This document shows positions 1 to 8,644 of a DNA stretch of 64,000 nucleotides, in pieces. Each line of letters starts with the position of its first letter. Position 1 is the first letter of the stretch. The translations under genes were made by a program, and so were the position numbers. The stretch spans positions 33,646 to 97,645 of the forward strand of contig CAJKAR010000013.1 in assembly GCA_905197955.1 (NCBI GenBank), given 5' to 3'. The DNA is from an uncultured Lentisphaeria bacterium. GTDB lineage: Bacteria > Verrucomicrobiota > Lentisphaeria > Victivallales > UBA1829. The notes below the pieces were generated by a model. The model did no database searches and had not been told where the DNA came from. It was given only the letters and a program-made list of their open reading frames with translations.

Positions 1-1227
1 AGCAATTTTGTCAACAGCGGCATCAACAGCATTTTTGTTCTGACACAGTTTAAATCGCAAAGTCTGATGGAACACATCATCAACGGATGGAACATCTCCT
101 CAACGCAGGTCCGCGGCAGCTTCATCATTCCGGTTCCCGCACAGATGCAGACGACCGACCGCACATGGTATCGCGGAACCGCCGATGCCATCTATCAGAA
201 CGCCTCGCTGATCGAGGACTTCAAACCCGATCTGGTTGCAGTCTTCGGCGGCGATCACATCTATAAAATGGATATCAGCCAGATGGTCGATTTCCATGCC
301 TGCCACAACGCCATTGCCACCGTGGCGGCAATTCCGGTTCCCATTCAGGAGGCAAGCCAGTTCGGTATTATTCAGGTTGACAAAGACTGGCGGATCATCG
401 GATTCCAGGAAAAACCGAAAGACCCGACTCCTCTGCCCAATGACAAAAACATGGCTCTGGCTTCCATGGGAAACTACATTTTCAACGCCAACGACATGCT
501 GAGCCTGCTCAAAAACGATTACGATAAAAAAGGCAGTTCCCATGACTTCGGCAAAGATATCATTCCGAGTCTTGTCGATACCAAACGGCTCTATGCCTAC
601 AACTTCTACGCCAACAAGATTCCCGGACAGGCGATCAACGAAAAACCCTACTGGCGCGATGTCGGAACTCTCAAAGCCTTTTTCGAAGCCAACATGGATC
701 TGCGCTCCACTCAGCCGCAGCTCGATCTCTACAACGACAAATGGCCGATCTACAACTACCATTTCAGTCTGCCGCCCGCAAAGTTCGTCCACAATGAGGA
801 TGTCGATACCTACGGACTGCCGCGCATCGGAAAGGCCATCAACTCCATCGTCTGCGACGGCTGCATCGTATCCGGCAGCACTGTCACAAACTCGATTCTC
901 TTCAACTCGGTATTCGTCCACAGCTACGCCACCGTTCACAACAGCATTCTGCTGAATGATGTCGATATCGGCGAACACAGCAGAATCCGCAATGCCATCA
1001 TCGACAAGCACAACATCATCCCCCGCAATACCACGATCGGTTACGACCGCGAGGAAGATGCCAAACATTATCATGTTGTCGATCTGGACAACGGCCAGTG
1101 GCTCACAGTCATTCCGAAAGCCCGTCACAGCAATCCTCTCCAGGAACTGCCGAAAGTCCTCTTCACGCACGAGGCTTCCGGAGAAGCGGAAGGAACTCCG
1201 GCAGATCCGGAAACGAAACAGGAATAA
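1..1227 (+). CDS. glgC: Glucose-1-phosphate adenylyltransferase, 5' end outside the window
   Basis: Makes ADP-glucose from glucose-1-phosphate and ATP, the committed step of bacterial glycogen synthesis in the cytoplasm. The frame is already open at base 1 and encodes SNFVNSGINSIFVLTQFKSQ, which matches the early conserved stretch of GlgC (N-C-V-N-S-G-I-R-R-I-x-V-L-T-Q-Y). The ATG at 67 is therefore internal and the true start lies upstream of the window. Also visible are the FGGDHIYKMD substrate loop, the QEKPKDP segment, a YWRDVGT motif before the C-terminal part, and left-handed beta-helix hexapeptides (about 840-1060). 408 residues are present. The last 20 or so (GEAEGTPADPETKQE) are an acidic tail that looks non-conserved. 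A hairpin terminator follows. Confidence 0.93.
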   Translation, partial: SNFVNSGINSIFVLTQFKSQSLMEHIINGWNISSTQVRGSFIIPVPAQMQTTDRTWYRGTADAIYQNASLIEDFKPDLVAVFGGDHIYKMDISQMVDFHACHNAIATVAAIPVPIQEASQFGIIQVDKDWRIIGFQEKPKDPTPLPNDKNMALASMGNYIFNANDMLSLLKNDYDKKGSSHDFGKDIIPSLVDTKRLYAYNFYANKIPGQAINEKPYWRDVGTLKAFFEANMDLRSTQPQLDLYNDKWPIYNYHFSLPPAKFVHNEDVDTYGLPRIGKAINSIVCDGCIVSGSTVTNSILFNSVFVHSYATVHNSILLNDVDIGEHSRIRNAIIDKHNIIPRNTTIGYDREEDAKHYHVVDLDNGQWLTVIPKARHSNPLQELPKVLFTHEASGEAEGTPADPETKQE

Positions 1228-1252
1228 AATCCTGTTTCCGAGTCATCGACTG

Positions 1253-1290
1253 AAATCAATTCCGGTATTGCACCGGAATTGATTTTTTTT
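1253..1290 (+). terminator. Rho-independent terminator after glgC
   Basis: A perfect 13-bp stem (1254-1266 with 1272-1284, loop ATTGC) runs directly into an eight-T tract. A second hairpin (GAAACAGGA / TCCTGTTTC) overlaps the glgC stop codon just upstream. Confidence 0.85.
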
Positions 1291-1316
1291 GCAGAACAAC
1301 GGGAGATCAGCAGCAA

Positions 1317-1979
1317 ATGAGTTCTTGCCTGTTTCAAAACGTCTATAAAAAAGTCCGCTCCATTCTGGAGTTTGCACCGGGATGTCATGACTTCGATCAC
1401 ACGCTCCGGGTGCTCAATAATGCAAGGGCCATCGCGAAAAACGAACTTGGCACGGAAGAGGAAAAACAGATGGCCGCCGTGGAACTGGCAGCGCTGCTTC
1501 ATGATGTGGCTCGACCGGAAGAGTTGGAATCCGATGGAAAGATCTGCCATGCGGAGGCCGGAGCGCCAAAGGCCGCAGAAATCCTGCGTGAATGCGGCTG
1601 TTCCGATGAAACACTCATCAGGACGGTTTCCGACAGCGTTCTGAGGCATCGCTTCCGCGGGAAAAATGCGCCGGTGACCCTTATCGACAAAATTGTTTAC
1701 GATGCGGATAAACTGGATTCCATCGGGGCGGTCGGAATCGGACGATCCTTCCATTTTGCCGGACGGGTCGGTGCGCGTCTGCACAACACGGAACAGGAGG
1801 CGCTTTCCGGGAAAGAATACGGAAGAGAAGATTCCGCATACAGGGAGTATCTCGTCAAACTCCGCTACGTCCCGGAACGGATGCTGACGGAAACAGGACG
1901 AGCCCTGGCGCGGGAGCGGGCGGATTTCATGCATGAATTTTTCCGCCGCATGAACCGGGAATCCGGACTGGATGCCTGA
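1317..1979 (+). CDS. HD-domain phosphohydrolase
   Basis: A 220-residue soluble protein of the HD superfamily, metal-dependent phosphohydrolases that often act on nucleotides. The metal-binding pattern is clear: HDFDH at residues 24-28, the LLHDVA motif with His62-Asp63, a further His at about 78, and a distal Asp in YDADKLDSIG. The size fits the single-domain, YfbR-like or uncharacterised HD hydrolases. A GGGAG element lies about 12 bases before the ATG. upp follows after 51 bases on the same strand, so a role in nucleotide salvage or housekeeping is a reasonable guess. The substrate cannot be read from the sequence. Confidence 0.8.
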   Translation: MSSCLFQNVYKKVRSILEFAPGCHDFDHTLRVLNNARAIAKNELGTEEEKQMAAVELAALLHDVARPEELESDGKICHAEAGAPKAAEILRECGCSDETLIRTVSDSVLRHRFRGKNAPVTLIDKIVYDADKLDSIGAVGIGRSFHFAGRVGARLHNTEQEALSGKEYGREDSAYREYLVKLRYVPERMLTETGRALARERADFMHEFFRRMNRESGLDA

Positions 1980-2030
1980 TCCTGCAAAAACAGATTGAAC
2001 GGAAATCTTACATACAGAAAAGGACCCACG

Positions 2031-2651
2031 ATGTTTATTGAAGTCGATCACCCATGCATCAAAGCGAAAATGACCGTTTTAAGGAATAAAAACACAAACC
2101 CGAAAGAGTTTCGGGAACGGGCGGAGGAGATTACATGCTTTCTTGCCTATGAAGCGCTGAAGAATCTGCATTTGACGGAAACAACGGTGGAGACACCTCT
2201 GGAAACGACCGTCGGCTATACGGTGGAAAATGATATCGTCGTAGTTCCCGTTCTGCGCGCCGGAGTCGGAATGCTGGGAGGAATCCAGAGTCTCATTCCA
2301 ACCGTCAAGGTCGGATTTGTCGGCCTCCAGCGCGATCACGACACCAAACATCCGGTGAAATACTATCTGAATCTTCCGAAACCTTCCGCAGAAGCCTTTG
2401 CCATCATCATTGATCCCATGCTGGCAACCGGAGGATCGCTTTCCGCCGCAGTTTCCGCGGTCAAGGAGAGCGGATTCCGTCATATTGTCGTCCTCACCAT
2501 CGTCAGCGCACCAGAAGGAGTTCAGGTCATGGAGAAGAATCATCCCGATGTCAAAATCTACTCTGCCGCCCTCGACCGAGAACTCAACGCAAGCAAATAT
2601 ATTCTTCCCGGCCTCGGCGACGCGGGGGACCGCCTCTTCGGGACTCTGTAA
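2031..2651 (+). CDS. upp: Uracil phosphoribosyltransferase
   Basis: Converts uracil and PRPP to UMP in pyrimidine salvage. The PRPP-binding loop reads IIDPMLATGGS, and the C-terminal uracil-binding segment YILPGLGDAGDRLFGTL is intact. Length is 206 residues, normal for Upp (about 208). The start was set at 2031 because AAAGGA lies at the right distance and the protein then begins MFIEVDHP, close to the family N-terminus. The in-frame ATG at 1995 has no comparable ribosome site. It is probably co-transcribed with the HD gene. Confidence 0.95.
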   Translation: MFIEVDHPCIKAKMTVLRNKNTNPKEFRERAEEITCFLAYEALKNLHLTETTVETPLETTVGYTVENDIVVVPVLRAGVGMLGGIQSLIPTVKVGFVGLQRDHDTKHPVKYYLNLPKPSAEAFAIIIDPMLATGGSLSAAVSAVKESGFRHIVVLTIVSAPEGVQVMEKNHPDVKIYSAALDRELNASKYILPGLGDAGDRLFGTL

Positions 2652-2735
2652 AAAGAAGACTCGAAAAAGAGGCTCCTTCGAAAACTCCCGATGGATGAAA
2701 AACCTCAGCGTCGGGAAATGAAAAAGTCAGCTTCA

Positions 2736-2749
2736 TCGGAACGTTCCGA
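2736..2749. repeat. 14-bp perfect palindrome between convergent upp and GT4 genes
   Basis: TCGGAACGTTCCGA lies in the 120-bp gap between the 3' ends of upp and the glycosyltransferase. It has no T tract, so it is not an obvious terminator. Function unknown. Confidence 0.5.
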
Positions 2750-2771
2750 AATCAAACTGCGGCAATCCTGT

Positions 2772-3869
2772 TCAGGGTCGCAGTTCCAGTCCGGGAACCT
2801 TTTCTGCCAGATAGTCGCACATCGTCCGGCGGAACGCATCATTGCTGAATGAATCCGTATGGGAGCGCAGAACTGCCGGATCAAATGTTCTGGATTCAAA
2901 CTCTTCGATTGCGGCGCAGAGACTTTCGACGGTCGGTTCCGGGAAAAAGAGTCCCGTCTGTTCCGTCACGGTTTCAAGCGCCCCGCCTTTGCCAAGCGCA
3001 ATGACCGGAGTTCCAGCCGCCTGCGCCTCCAGCGGAACGATCCCGAAATCTTCGATTCCCGGAAATAAAAGGGCTTTGGCCTCCGCATATGCACGGCGCA
3101 GAGGTTCGCCGTCAAGTCGGCCCAGAAAACGGACGTTCTTTCCCGCCCGCCTCTTCAGAGCGGCAAGCATGGACCCCTCCCCGACAATCAGTAGATTCCG
3201 GTTCATTTTCAGGCATGCCTCCAGAGCAAGATCCGCCCGTTTATAACCAATCAGCTGTCCGACAAACAGATAGTAATCTTTCTTTTCATACTTCCCCTTC
3301 TTGAAAAACTCCACGTTTGCCGGAGGATGAATCACCGTCGATTCCCGTCCATAGATCCGCTTGATCCGTTCCGCGACAAAATGACTGTTTGCAATAAAAT
3401 GGTCCACCGAATCCGCGGACCGCAGATCATAGCGCCGGAGAAAATCCCGAAAAACGCGCATCGCTATTTTTCCTGGAATCCCGGTCTCCCTGTAATACTC
3501 CTCATACATATCCCAAAGATACCGCATCGGCGTATGACAATAGCAGATATGAACGGCCGAATGCGGCTTGCGGATCCCCTTCGCCGGTCCCGATTCACTC
3601 GAAAGGATCAGATCGTAAGCCGAAAAATCGAACCGCCGCAGCGCATACGGCATGAGGGGCAGATATTTCTGGCAATTTCTGCGAGCTCCCGGCAAATGCG
3701 CAATCATGGATTCCGTAATATGATGCCCGCGGAAAAAACGATCCGCCATCTCCCTGCTGCACGCATGGGTGAACAGATCCGCATCCGGGAAAAGAGACGC
3801 AAGCTCCGCAAGAACCTTTTCCCCGCCCCGGAGATTCGTGAGCCAATAGTGTACCAGCGCTGTCTTCAT
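2772..3869 (-). CDS. Glycosyltransferase family 4 (GT-B fold)
   Basis: A 365-residue cytoplasmic glycosyltransferase. The N-terminus has HYWLTNLRGGEKV (the GGxE-type acceptor-domain loop). The C-terminal half has GEGS, LGRLDGEPL and FPGIEDFGIVPLEAQAAGTPVIAL, where EDFGIVPLE is the E-x7-E nucleotide-sugar signature of GT4. It starts 15 bases after the stop of the polyprenyl-phosphate sugar transferase and is the second gene of that operon. It probably adds the next sugar to the lipid-linked oligosaccharide. Donor and acceptor sugars cannot be told from sequence. The ribosome site (GAGGGGG) is only moderate. Confidence 0.88.
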   Translation of the reverse strand: MKTALVHYWLTNLRGGEKVLAELASLFPDADLFTHACSREMADRFFRGHHITESMIAHLPGARRNCQKYLPLMPYALRRFDFSAYDLILSSESGPAKGIRKPHSAVHICYCHTPMRYLWDMYEEYYRETGIPGKIAMRVFRDFLRRYDLRSADSVDHFIANSHFVAERIKRIYGRESTVIHPPANVEFFKKGKYEKKDYYLFVGQLIGYKRADLALEACLKMNRNLLIVGEGSMLAALKRRAGKNVRFLGRLDGEPLRRAYAEAKALLFPGIEDFGIVPLEAQAAGTPVIALGKGGALETVTEQTGLFFPEPTVESLCAAIEEFESRTFDPAVLRSHTDSFSNDAFRRTMCDYLAEKVPGLELRP

Positions 3870-3884
3870 ACGGAGAACCCCCTC

Positions 3885-5294
3885 TTATTTGGCCCCGCGG
3901 CCGATCAGAACTTCAATCACGGTGCGAAGGAGAATGTAATAGTCAAGCCAGATGGACCAGTTGACCACATAATTCACATCCAGACGGACCCGTGTTTCAT
4001 AATCAAGATTGCTCCGGCCGGAGACCTGCCAGAGTCCCGTGATTCCGGGTTTGACCCGGCTCAGAAGCTCCTGATTGTCCTTGTAGTAGTGGAGTTCCGC
4101 CTTGACAATCGGGCGCGGACCGATCAGCGACATATCGCCACGAAGCACATTCAGCAGCTGAGGAAGCTCATCCAGACTGCTTTTCCGCAAGAAACGTCCG
4201 AACGGCGTAACCCTGGGATCGTGTTCCAGTTTGAATTTCTCCTGCCACTCCTTCTGCATCTCCGGATTCTCCGCGAGAAGGGATGCCAGACGCTTGTCCG
4301 CATTGATATACATGGTTCTGAATTTCAGCACCCGGATCGGTTTTCCTCCGAGCCCGATACGCTTAGCCCGGTAAAAGACCGGTCCGCGACTCGTCAGTTT
4401 CACCAGAAGAGCAAGAATGCCGAGCAGCGGACTCAGCGTCAGAATCGCAAATCCGGAAAGACAGGCCTCAAACAGAATCTTCCAGATCCGCGGGACTTTC
4501 AGCAGAAGCTGATTGCAGATCTCCACCGAAGCATAGCTGTTCAGAAGATTCACCGGAAATGCCCAGGAGATCGGAAGAATATGATTGTCGGGAATAATGG
4601 AAATATGACGGAAAAAACGGCAGAACTGGTTGACCACATCCCGGACAATGGCGATCGGCAGAGCACAGATCACATAATCGGCATTGGTTTCCGCGGCGAC
4701 TCGTCCCGCATCGGAAAGTTTTCCCAGGACCTTCACGTTCAATTCCGGCGCGATCTCCTTCGGAAAATCATCCAGAAAGCCGACCACTCTGAAACCGAAA
4801 TGGGAATCCTTGTCCAGTTCTTTCGCAATGCGCTGTCCTGTGGCGCTAGCTCCGGCGATCAGCACGGGAATCTGTCCGATGTTCAGGACTTTCAAGATCC
4901 GCCGCACCACAATCCGGAACATGGGCAGAAGAAACACGGTAGCCCCCCAGCTCGAAACCAGAATCAGACGGGAATAACCGCCGGTCTGCCGCGTCATGAA
5001 CATCCAGAAGAAAATGACAAAATAGGTCAGCGAAACCGAATAGAAAATCTTTCTCAGTTCCTCCACCGGATCCAGCGCCGATCCCGGATAAAAAATATTC
5101 CCGTGATAAAGATGTCCGACCGTACAGAAACAGAGCAGCGCGAAACAGCACGGCCAGAGCCGTGTGTAAAGAGACATCCCCTCCTCATTCACTCCGAGGA
5201 GGATATAAAAATAGGACATCGCAAACAAAACCAGCAGAAAGCAGAAAACATCGGACAGCATCAGACAGAACACCCGCAGCCGAACCTGATTCAT
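3885..5294 (-). CDS. Undecaprenyl-phosphate sugar phosphotransferase, WbaP/CpsE type
   Basis: A polyprenol-phosphate hexose-1-phosphate transferase that starts a lipid-linked surface polysaccharide. 469 residues: four or so N-terminal membrane helices, a Rossmann-like CoA-binding-3 domain (IPVLIAGASATGQRIA), a re-entrant or membrane helix, then the catalytic bacterial sugar transferase domain with KFRTM, DELPQLLNVLRGDMSLIGPRP and KPGITGLWQVSGRS. The start at 5294 has AAGGAG seven bases upstream. A frame open from 5420 is excluded because the likely promoter (5392-5420) lies inside it. Only one other polysaccharide gene (GT4) follows, so most of the pathway must be elsewhere. Confidence 0.9.
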   Translation of the reverse strand: MNQVRLRVFCLMLSDVFCFLLVLFAMSYFYILLGVNEEGMSLYTRLWPCCFALLCFCTVGHLYHGNIFYPGSALDPVEELRKIFYSVSLTYFVIFFWMFMTRQTGGYSRLILVSSWGATVFLLPMFRIVVRRILKVLNIGQIPVLIAGASATGQRIAKELDKDSHFGFRVVGFLDDFPKEIAPELNVKVLGKLSDAGRVAAETNADYVICALPIAIVRDVVNQFCRFFRHISIIPDNHILPISWAFPVNLLNSYASVEICNQLLLKVPRIWKILFEACLSGFAILTLSPLLGILALLVKLTSRGPVFYRAKRIGLGGKPIRVLKFRTMYINADKRLASLLAENPEMQKEWQEKFKLEHDPRVTPFGRFLRKSSLDELPQLLNVLRGDMSLIGPRPIVKAELHYYKDNQELLSRVKPGITGLWQVSGRSNLDYETRVRLDVNYVVNWSIWLDYYILLRTVIEVLIGRGAK

Positions 5295-5618
5295 CTGATA
5301 TTCTCCTTCCTGTGATTCTCGTAATGGCAGAAGAAACCCCACCAGACCGATCTGGTCTCCAGAAACCCACTCATACAACCCTCCAATCCTTAATATACCT
5401 CCGTACTCTTCTCTTTTCAATAAATGCAGAGGAAACTTCCCGCTGTTATTCCAGGTATTTTTCCCGGAGACGCGGAACGCTTCCGTTTTTCAAAAAAGCA
5501 AAAACCGTGATAATTCAAGAAAAAAAAGAGAAAAATCAAAGGTTTTCCAACAAAGCGGCATTAGATTAACTCCAGAAAACCGGGAAAGCACAAATCAATC
5601 AAAACAGGAGGAAATCTC
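5295..5618. other. Divergent intergenic region
   Basis: A 324-bp gap between the sugar transferase (minus) and the FAD oxidoreductase (plus). It holds the minus promoter at 5392-5420, an A-rich stretch at about 5505-5545, and the AACAGGAGG ribosome site for the plus gene. No convincing plus promoter, RNA gene or small ORF was seen. Confidence 0.6.
5392..5420 (-). promoter_or_regulatory. Sigma70-like promoter for the polysaccharide operon
   Basis: On the minus strand TTGAAA (5420-5415), a 17-bp spacer, then TATATT (5397-5392). Transcription would begin near 5385, giving a leader of about 90 bases before the ATG at 5294. Confidence 0.6.
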
Positions 5619-6926
5619 ATGGATTACTATGTGGAACCGGAACGGAAAATCGAAATTGCGGAACAGGCGGATGTCCTGGTTGTCGGCAGCGGGCCGGCCG
5701 GTTTTGCGGCAGCACTCGCGGCGGCACGAAACGGAATGAAAACCGTGCTTGTCGAACAATTCAACTGTATCGGAGGCATGGCCACCAGCGGTATGATGTC
5801 GCACTTCACCGGAGCAACAGACTGCCCTGTTTTTGAAGAAGCCATGGATCGCTGCCACAAAGAAAAAGCCGGTATCTTCATCGATGGTCAGGGAGCGGGA
5901 AGACAGCAGATCAATCATGAAATTCTGAAAAAAGTCATGCTGGACATGATCGTGGAAGCAGGGATCATCCTGAAGCTCTACACCTTTGCCTGCGATGCAA
6001 TCATGGAAGGAAACCGGATCAAAGGTATTGTCATTGAAAGCAAAACCGGCAGACAGGCCATCATGGCGAAGGTCGTCATCGACGCCACCGGCGACGGCGA
6101 CATCGCGGCAAAAACCGGCGCTGAATTCCAGCTCGGACGCGAAGGCGACTCCAAATGTCAGCCGGTCACCCTGATGTTCCGGATCGGCGGAGTTGACTAC
6201 TCCCGAGCCATTCTGCCCCCCAGCTTCGAAACCACCGTGCAGGTTCCAAAAGGAGAAATTCAAGCTCTTGCCAGAAAGCATCTGAAGGCTCCCGCCGGAC
6301 ATGTGCTTCTTTATCCCACCTGGATCCCCGGCGAAGTCTGCGTCAACATGACGAACGTGACTGACGTCAACGGAGCCAACGCCGATGATATGACAAAAGC
6401 GGAAATCATCACCCGTCAGCAGATGTGCGACATTGTTCTCTTCCTGCGTGAATTCGCCCCCGGATACGAGCACTGCTACCTCGTCACATCCGCCCAGAAC
6501 GTTGGAGTGCGTGAAACCCGCCATTTCAAGGGACTCTACACGATCACACCGGAAGACATCGTCGAAGCGCGCGTCTTCGACGACTGGATCGCCACCCGCA
6601 ACCGCTTCAATTTCGACATTCACAACGTCGAAGGCTCCGGCCTCGACAAGAACGGCGCACAGAAACATTTCCGCGACAAGGGTCAGTACACCATTCCCTA
6701 TCGTGCCTGCGTTCCGGAAAAAATTGACGGCCTCCTTCTCTCCGGCAGAAATATTTCCGGCACTCACAAGGCGCACTCCAATTTCCGCGTCATGCCGATC
6801 TGCATGAATGTCGGACTCGGAGTCGGAACTGCAGCCGCAGTCGCCGTGAAAGAGAACGTCCTGCCCAGAAATGTCGATGTGAAAACGGTTCAGGCACTTC
6901 TCGAAAAACAGGGTGTTCGTCTCTGA
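5619..6926 (+). CDS. FAD-dependent oxidoreductase (FAD_oxidored family), substrate unknown
   Basis: A 435-residue flavoprotein. The N-terminal dinucleotide-binding motif is VLVVGSGPAGFAAALAAARNG, followed by the family hallmark CIGGMATSGM. A second FAD contact, VIDATGDGDIAAKTGA, lies near residue 155, and GLLLSGRNISGTHKAHSNFRVMP near the C-terminus. The family (PF12831-like) is abundant in saccharolytic anaerobes beside glycoside hydrolases, but substrates are mostly unknown. A GH29 gene follows after a terminator. A distant paralogue lies at 31396-32667. A strong AGGAGG site supports the start. Confidence 0.85.
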   Translation: MDYYVEPERKIEIAEQADVLVVGSGPAGFAAALAAARNGMKTVLVEQFNCIGGMATSGMMSHFTGATDCPVFEEAMDRCHKEKAGIFIDGQGAGRQQINHEILKKVMLDMIVEAGIILKLYTFACDAIMEGNRIKGIVIESKTGRQAIMAKVVIDATGDGDIAAKTGAEFQLGREGDSKCQPVTLMFRIGGVDYSRAILPPSFETTVQVPKGEIQALARKHLKAPAGHVLLYPTWIPGEVCVNMTNVTDVNGANADDMTKAEIITRQQMCDIVLFLREFAPGYEHCYLVTSAQNVGVRETRHFKGLYTITPEDIVEARVFDDWIATRNRFNFDIHNVEGSGLDKNGAQKHFRDKGQYTIPYRACVPEKIDGLLLSGRNISGTHKAHSNFRVMPICMNVGLGVGTAAAVAVKENVLPRNVDVKTVQALLEKQGVRL

Positions 6927-6957
6927 ACCGGAGACTTCCCCTCTTATTTTCCGATCA

Positions 6958-6995
6958 GGCCGCATCCGGAGCTTCCGGATGCGGTTTCTTCTTTT
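6958..6995 (+). terminator. Rho-independent terminator after the FAD oxidoreductase
   Basis: An 11-bp perfect stem (6960-6970 with 6974-6984, loop GCT) is followed by a T-rich run. Confidence 0.85.
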
Positions 6996-7036
6996 TCCGC
7001 AGAAGACTCTTTTCCCGGAATGACTCACTCTCCTGT

Positions 7037-7064
7037 TTGTTTTCCTTAAAAGGAAGGCTATATT
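7037..7064 (+). promoter_or_regulatory. Promoter of the GH29 gene with an inverted repeat in its spacer
   Basis: TTGTTT (7037-7042), 16-bp spacer, TATATT (7059-7064). The spacer carries TTCCTT-AA-AAGGAA (7042-7055), a 6-2-6 inverted repeat in the position of a repressor site. The leader is about 45 bases. Confidence 0.5.
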
Positions 7065-7114
7065 AGCCGGTGGTTCCAAAAGAAAACCATTCACAAAAAC
7101 AAAGGGGAAACATC

Positions 7115-8329
7115 ATGCAGAAACGGTCAAAATGGTTCAATGAGGCCCGATACGGACTCTTTATCCACTGGGGAGCTTATTCAAAGGCGGCGCGCGGAGA
7201 ATGGGTCATGAACAGAGAACGCATCCCGCTGGAAGAATACCGGGAGTGTTATGTAAAGCAGTTCAAGGCGGAACACTACGACCCCGCGGACTGGATGAAA
7301 AAACCAGTCCGATGGGGCATGAAGTACACGGTTCTCACCACACGTCATCACGACGGATTCGCTCTGTGGAGTTCGAAAGTCAACCCCTACAACGCTGCAA
7401 AACTGGGACCTGGCCGCGACCTTGTCGCTCCGTATGTCAAAGCAGTTCGGGAAGCCGGACTCAAGGTCGGACTCTACTACTCCCCCGCCTCCTGGGCGCA
7501 TCCGGACTATCCCGGTGCCTGCTTCCGCGACTGGCCCGGTGAAAAAGACTGGAAAAGCGAAGCACACCGTAAACGCTTCATCGACTATTACCGTGCGGAA
7601 TTGAAAGAACTCATGACCGGATACGGCAAAATTGATTATCTCTGGTTCGACGGCTGCATTCCGGAAAACATCGAAGGCGAAGAAACCATCGCCATGCTCC
7701 GGGAACTGCAGCCTGAAATGCTGATCAACAACCGGCTCGGAACTCCGTTTGACATCAAGGTCAGCGAACAGACCATCAATCCCGCAGCCCCCGGACAGGA
7801 CTGGGAAGCCTGCATGACCCTCAATGAAAACTGGGGTTATCACTCCGGCGACCATTCGTGGAAAAATCCCGCCGCTGTGGTTTCCATGCTCATGACCTGT
7901 GCAAAAAGCTCCGGCAATCTTCTTCTGAACATTGGCCCGAAAGCCGACGGCACCATTCCGGAAGAATCCGTCAAAATTCTGGACGCAGCAGGCGAATGGC
8001 TCAAACACAACCGGGAAGCAATCACCGACTCCGAACGCAGTCCGTTCACCTGGAACAACACGGCACGTCTCATCACCGTGAAAGGGAACCGGATCTATAT
8101 CACATTCGAGCACGAACCCGGAGGACAATTCTGCTGGAGCGAACTGAAAAACCGTCTCTGCCGCGCCTGGTGGCTCGATGACGGCACCCCGATTCAGTTC
8201 CGTCAGGAGCCGGATCGGCTGTTCCTGCTGAATCTGCCGCCGAATCTTCCGCTCCGGACCGCGGTTCTCGAAGTCGAGGGGAAGCCAGAGGCCCTGACCG
8301 CCCAGACCACGTTCTGGATCCCGGAATGA
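7115..8329 (+). CDS. Alpha-L-fucosidase, GH29
   Basis: Removes alpha-linked L-fucose from glycans by a retaining mechanism. GH29 features from residue 1: KWFNEARYGLFIHWGAYS, YTVLTTRHHDGFALW (about 71-85) and KIDYLWFDG, whose Asp179 fits the catalytic nucleophile. A short C-terminal beta domain follows. 404 residues is short but within the family range. The start at 7115 has AAAGGGGAAAC upstream. The earlier in-frame ATG at 7070 lies next to the promoter and is unlikely. No signal peptide is visible, so it probably acts in the cytoplasm on imported oligosaccharides. The exact linkage cannot be told. Confidence 0.9.
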   Translation: MQKRSKWFNEARYGLFIHWGAYSKAARGEWVMNRERIPLEEYRECYVKQFKAEHYDPADWMKKPVRWGMKYTVLTTRHHDGFALWSSKVNPYNAAKLGPGRDLVAPYVKAVREAGLKVGLYYSPASWAHPDYPGACFRDWPGEKDWKSEAHRKRFIDYYRAELKELMTGYGKIDYLWFDGCIPENIEGEETIAMLRELQPEMLINNRLGTPFDIKVSEQTINPAAPGQDWEACMTLNENWGYHSGDHSWKNPAAVVSMLMTCAKSSGNLLLNIGPKADGTIPEESVKILDAAGEWLKHNREAITDSERSPFTWNNTARLITVKGNRIYITFEHEPGGQFCWSELKNRLCRAWWLDDGTPIQFRQEPDRLFLLNLPPNLPLRTAVLEVEGKPEALTAQTTFWIPE

Positions 8330-8361
8330 TTCCCGAAAAAAATCAGTCTCTTCACAAAGAC

Positions 8362-8406
8362 CTCCTCCCCGCATCCGACAGGCCATCCGGGGAGGAGTTT
8401 TTTTCG
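8362..8406 (+). terminator. Rho-independent terminator after GH29
   Basis: CTCCTCCCCG (8362-8371) pairs with CGGGGAGGAG (8388-8397) and is followed directly by an eight-T tract. Confidence 0.85.
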
Positions 8407-8489
8407 TGAAACGGGTCACAGCAGAACAACAGAACCCCCTGACCCTCCCGTGAAAAAAAACAGGGGCCGACGATTTGTTCCTCAAACAA

Positions 8490-8516
8490 TTTCACAGCAG
8501 CGTCACGGCTGTGAAA
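8490..8516. repeat. 9-9-9 inverted repeat upstream of the rnf promoter
   Basis: TTTCACAGC (8490-8498) and GCTGTGAAA (8508-8516) are perfect arms about 40 bp upstream of the rnf -35 box. An activator or repressor site is possible. The 315-bp gap from 8330 to 8644 holds this repeat, the GH29 terminator and the rnf promoter, and no gene. Confidence 0.55.
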
Positions 8517-8554
8517 AAGCGAAAAATCAAGCGTAAATAAATCCCTGCAACTCC

Positions 8555-8583
8555 TTGATTTTTCCGTACAGCCGGACTAAATT
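8555..8583 (+). promoter_or_regulatory. Sigma70-like promoter of the rnf operon
   Basis: TTGATT (8555-8560), a 17-bp spacer, TAAATT (8578-8583). The rnfA ATG is about 60 bases downstream, preceded by AAAGGAGAG. Confidence 0.6.
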
Positions 8584-8644
8584 AAGGGATATTTATTCAT
8601 ATCTTTGATCATCATACATAACAACCCCAAAGGAGAGATATGGT

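Noticed and set aside
3327..5315. A 662-codon plus-strand frame
   Set aside because: Antisense to the sugar transferase and GT4 genes; no ribosome site and basic low-complexity composition.
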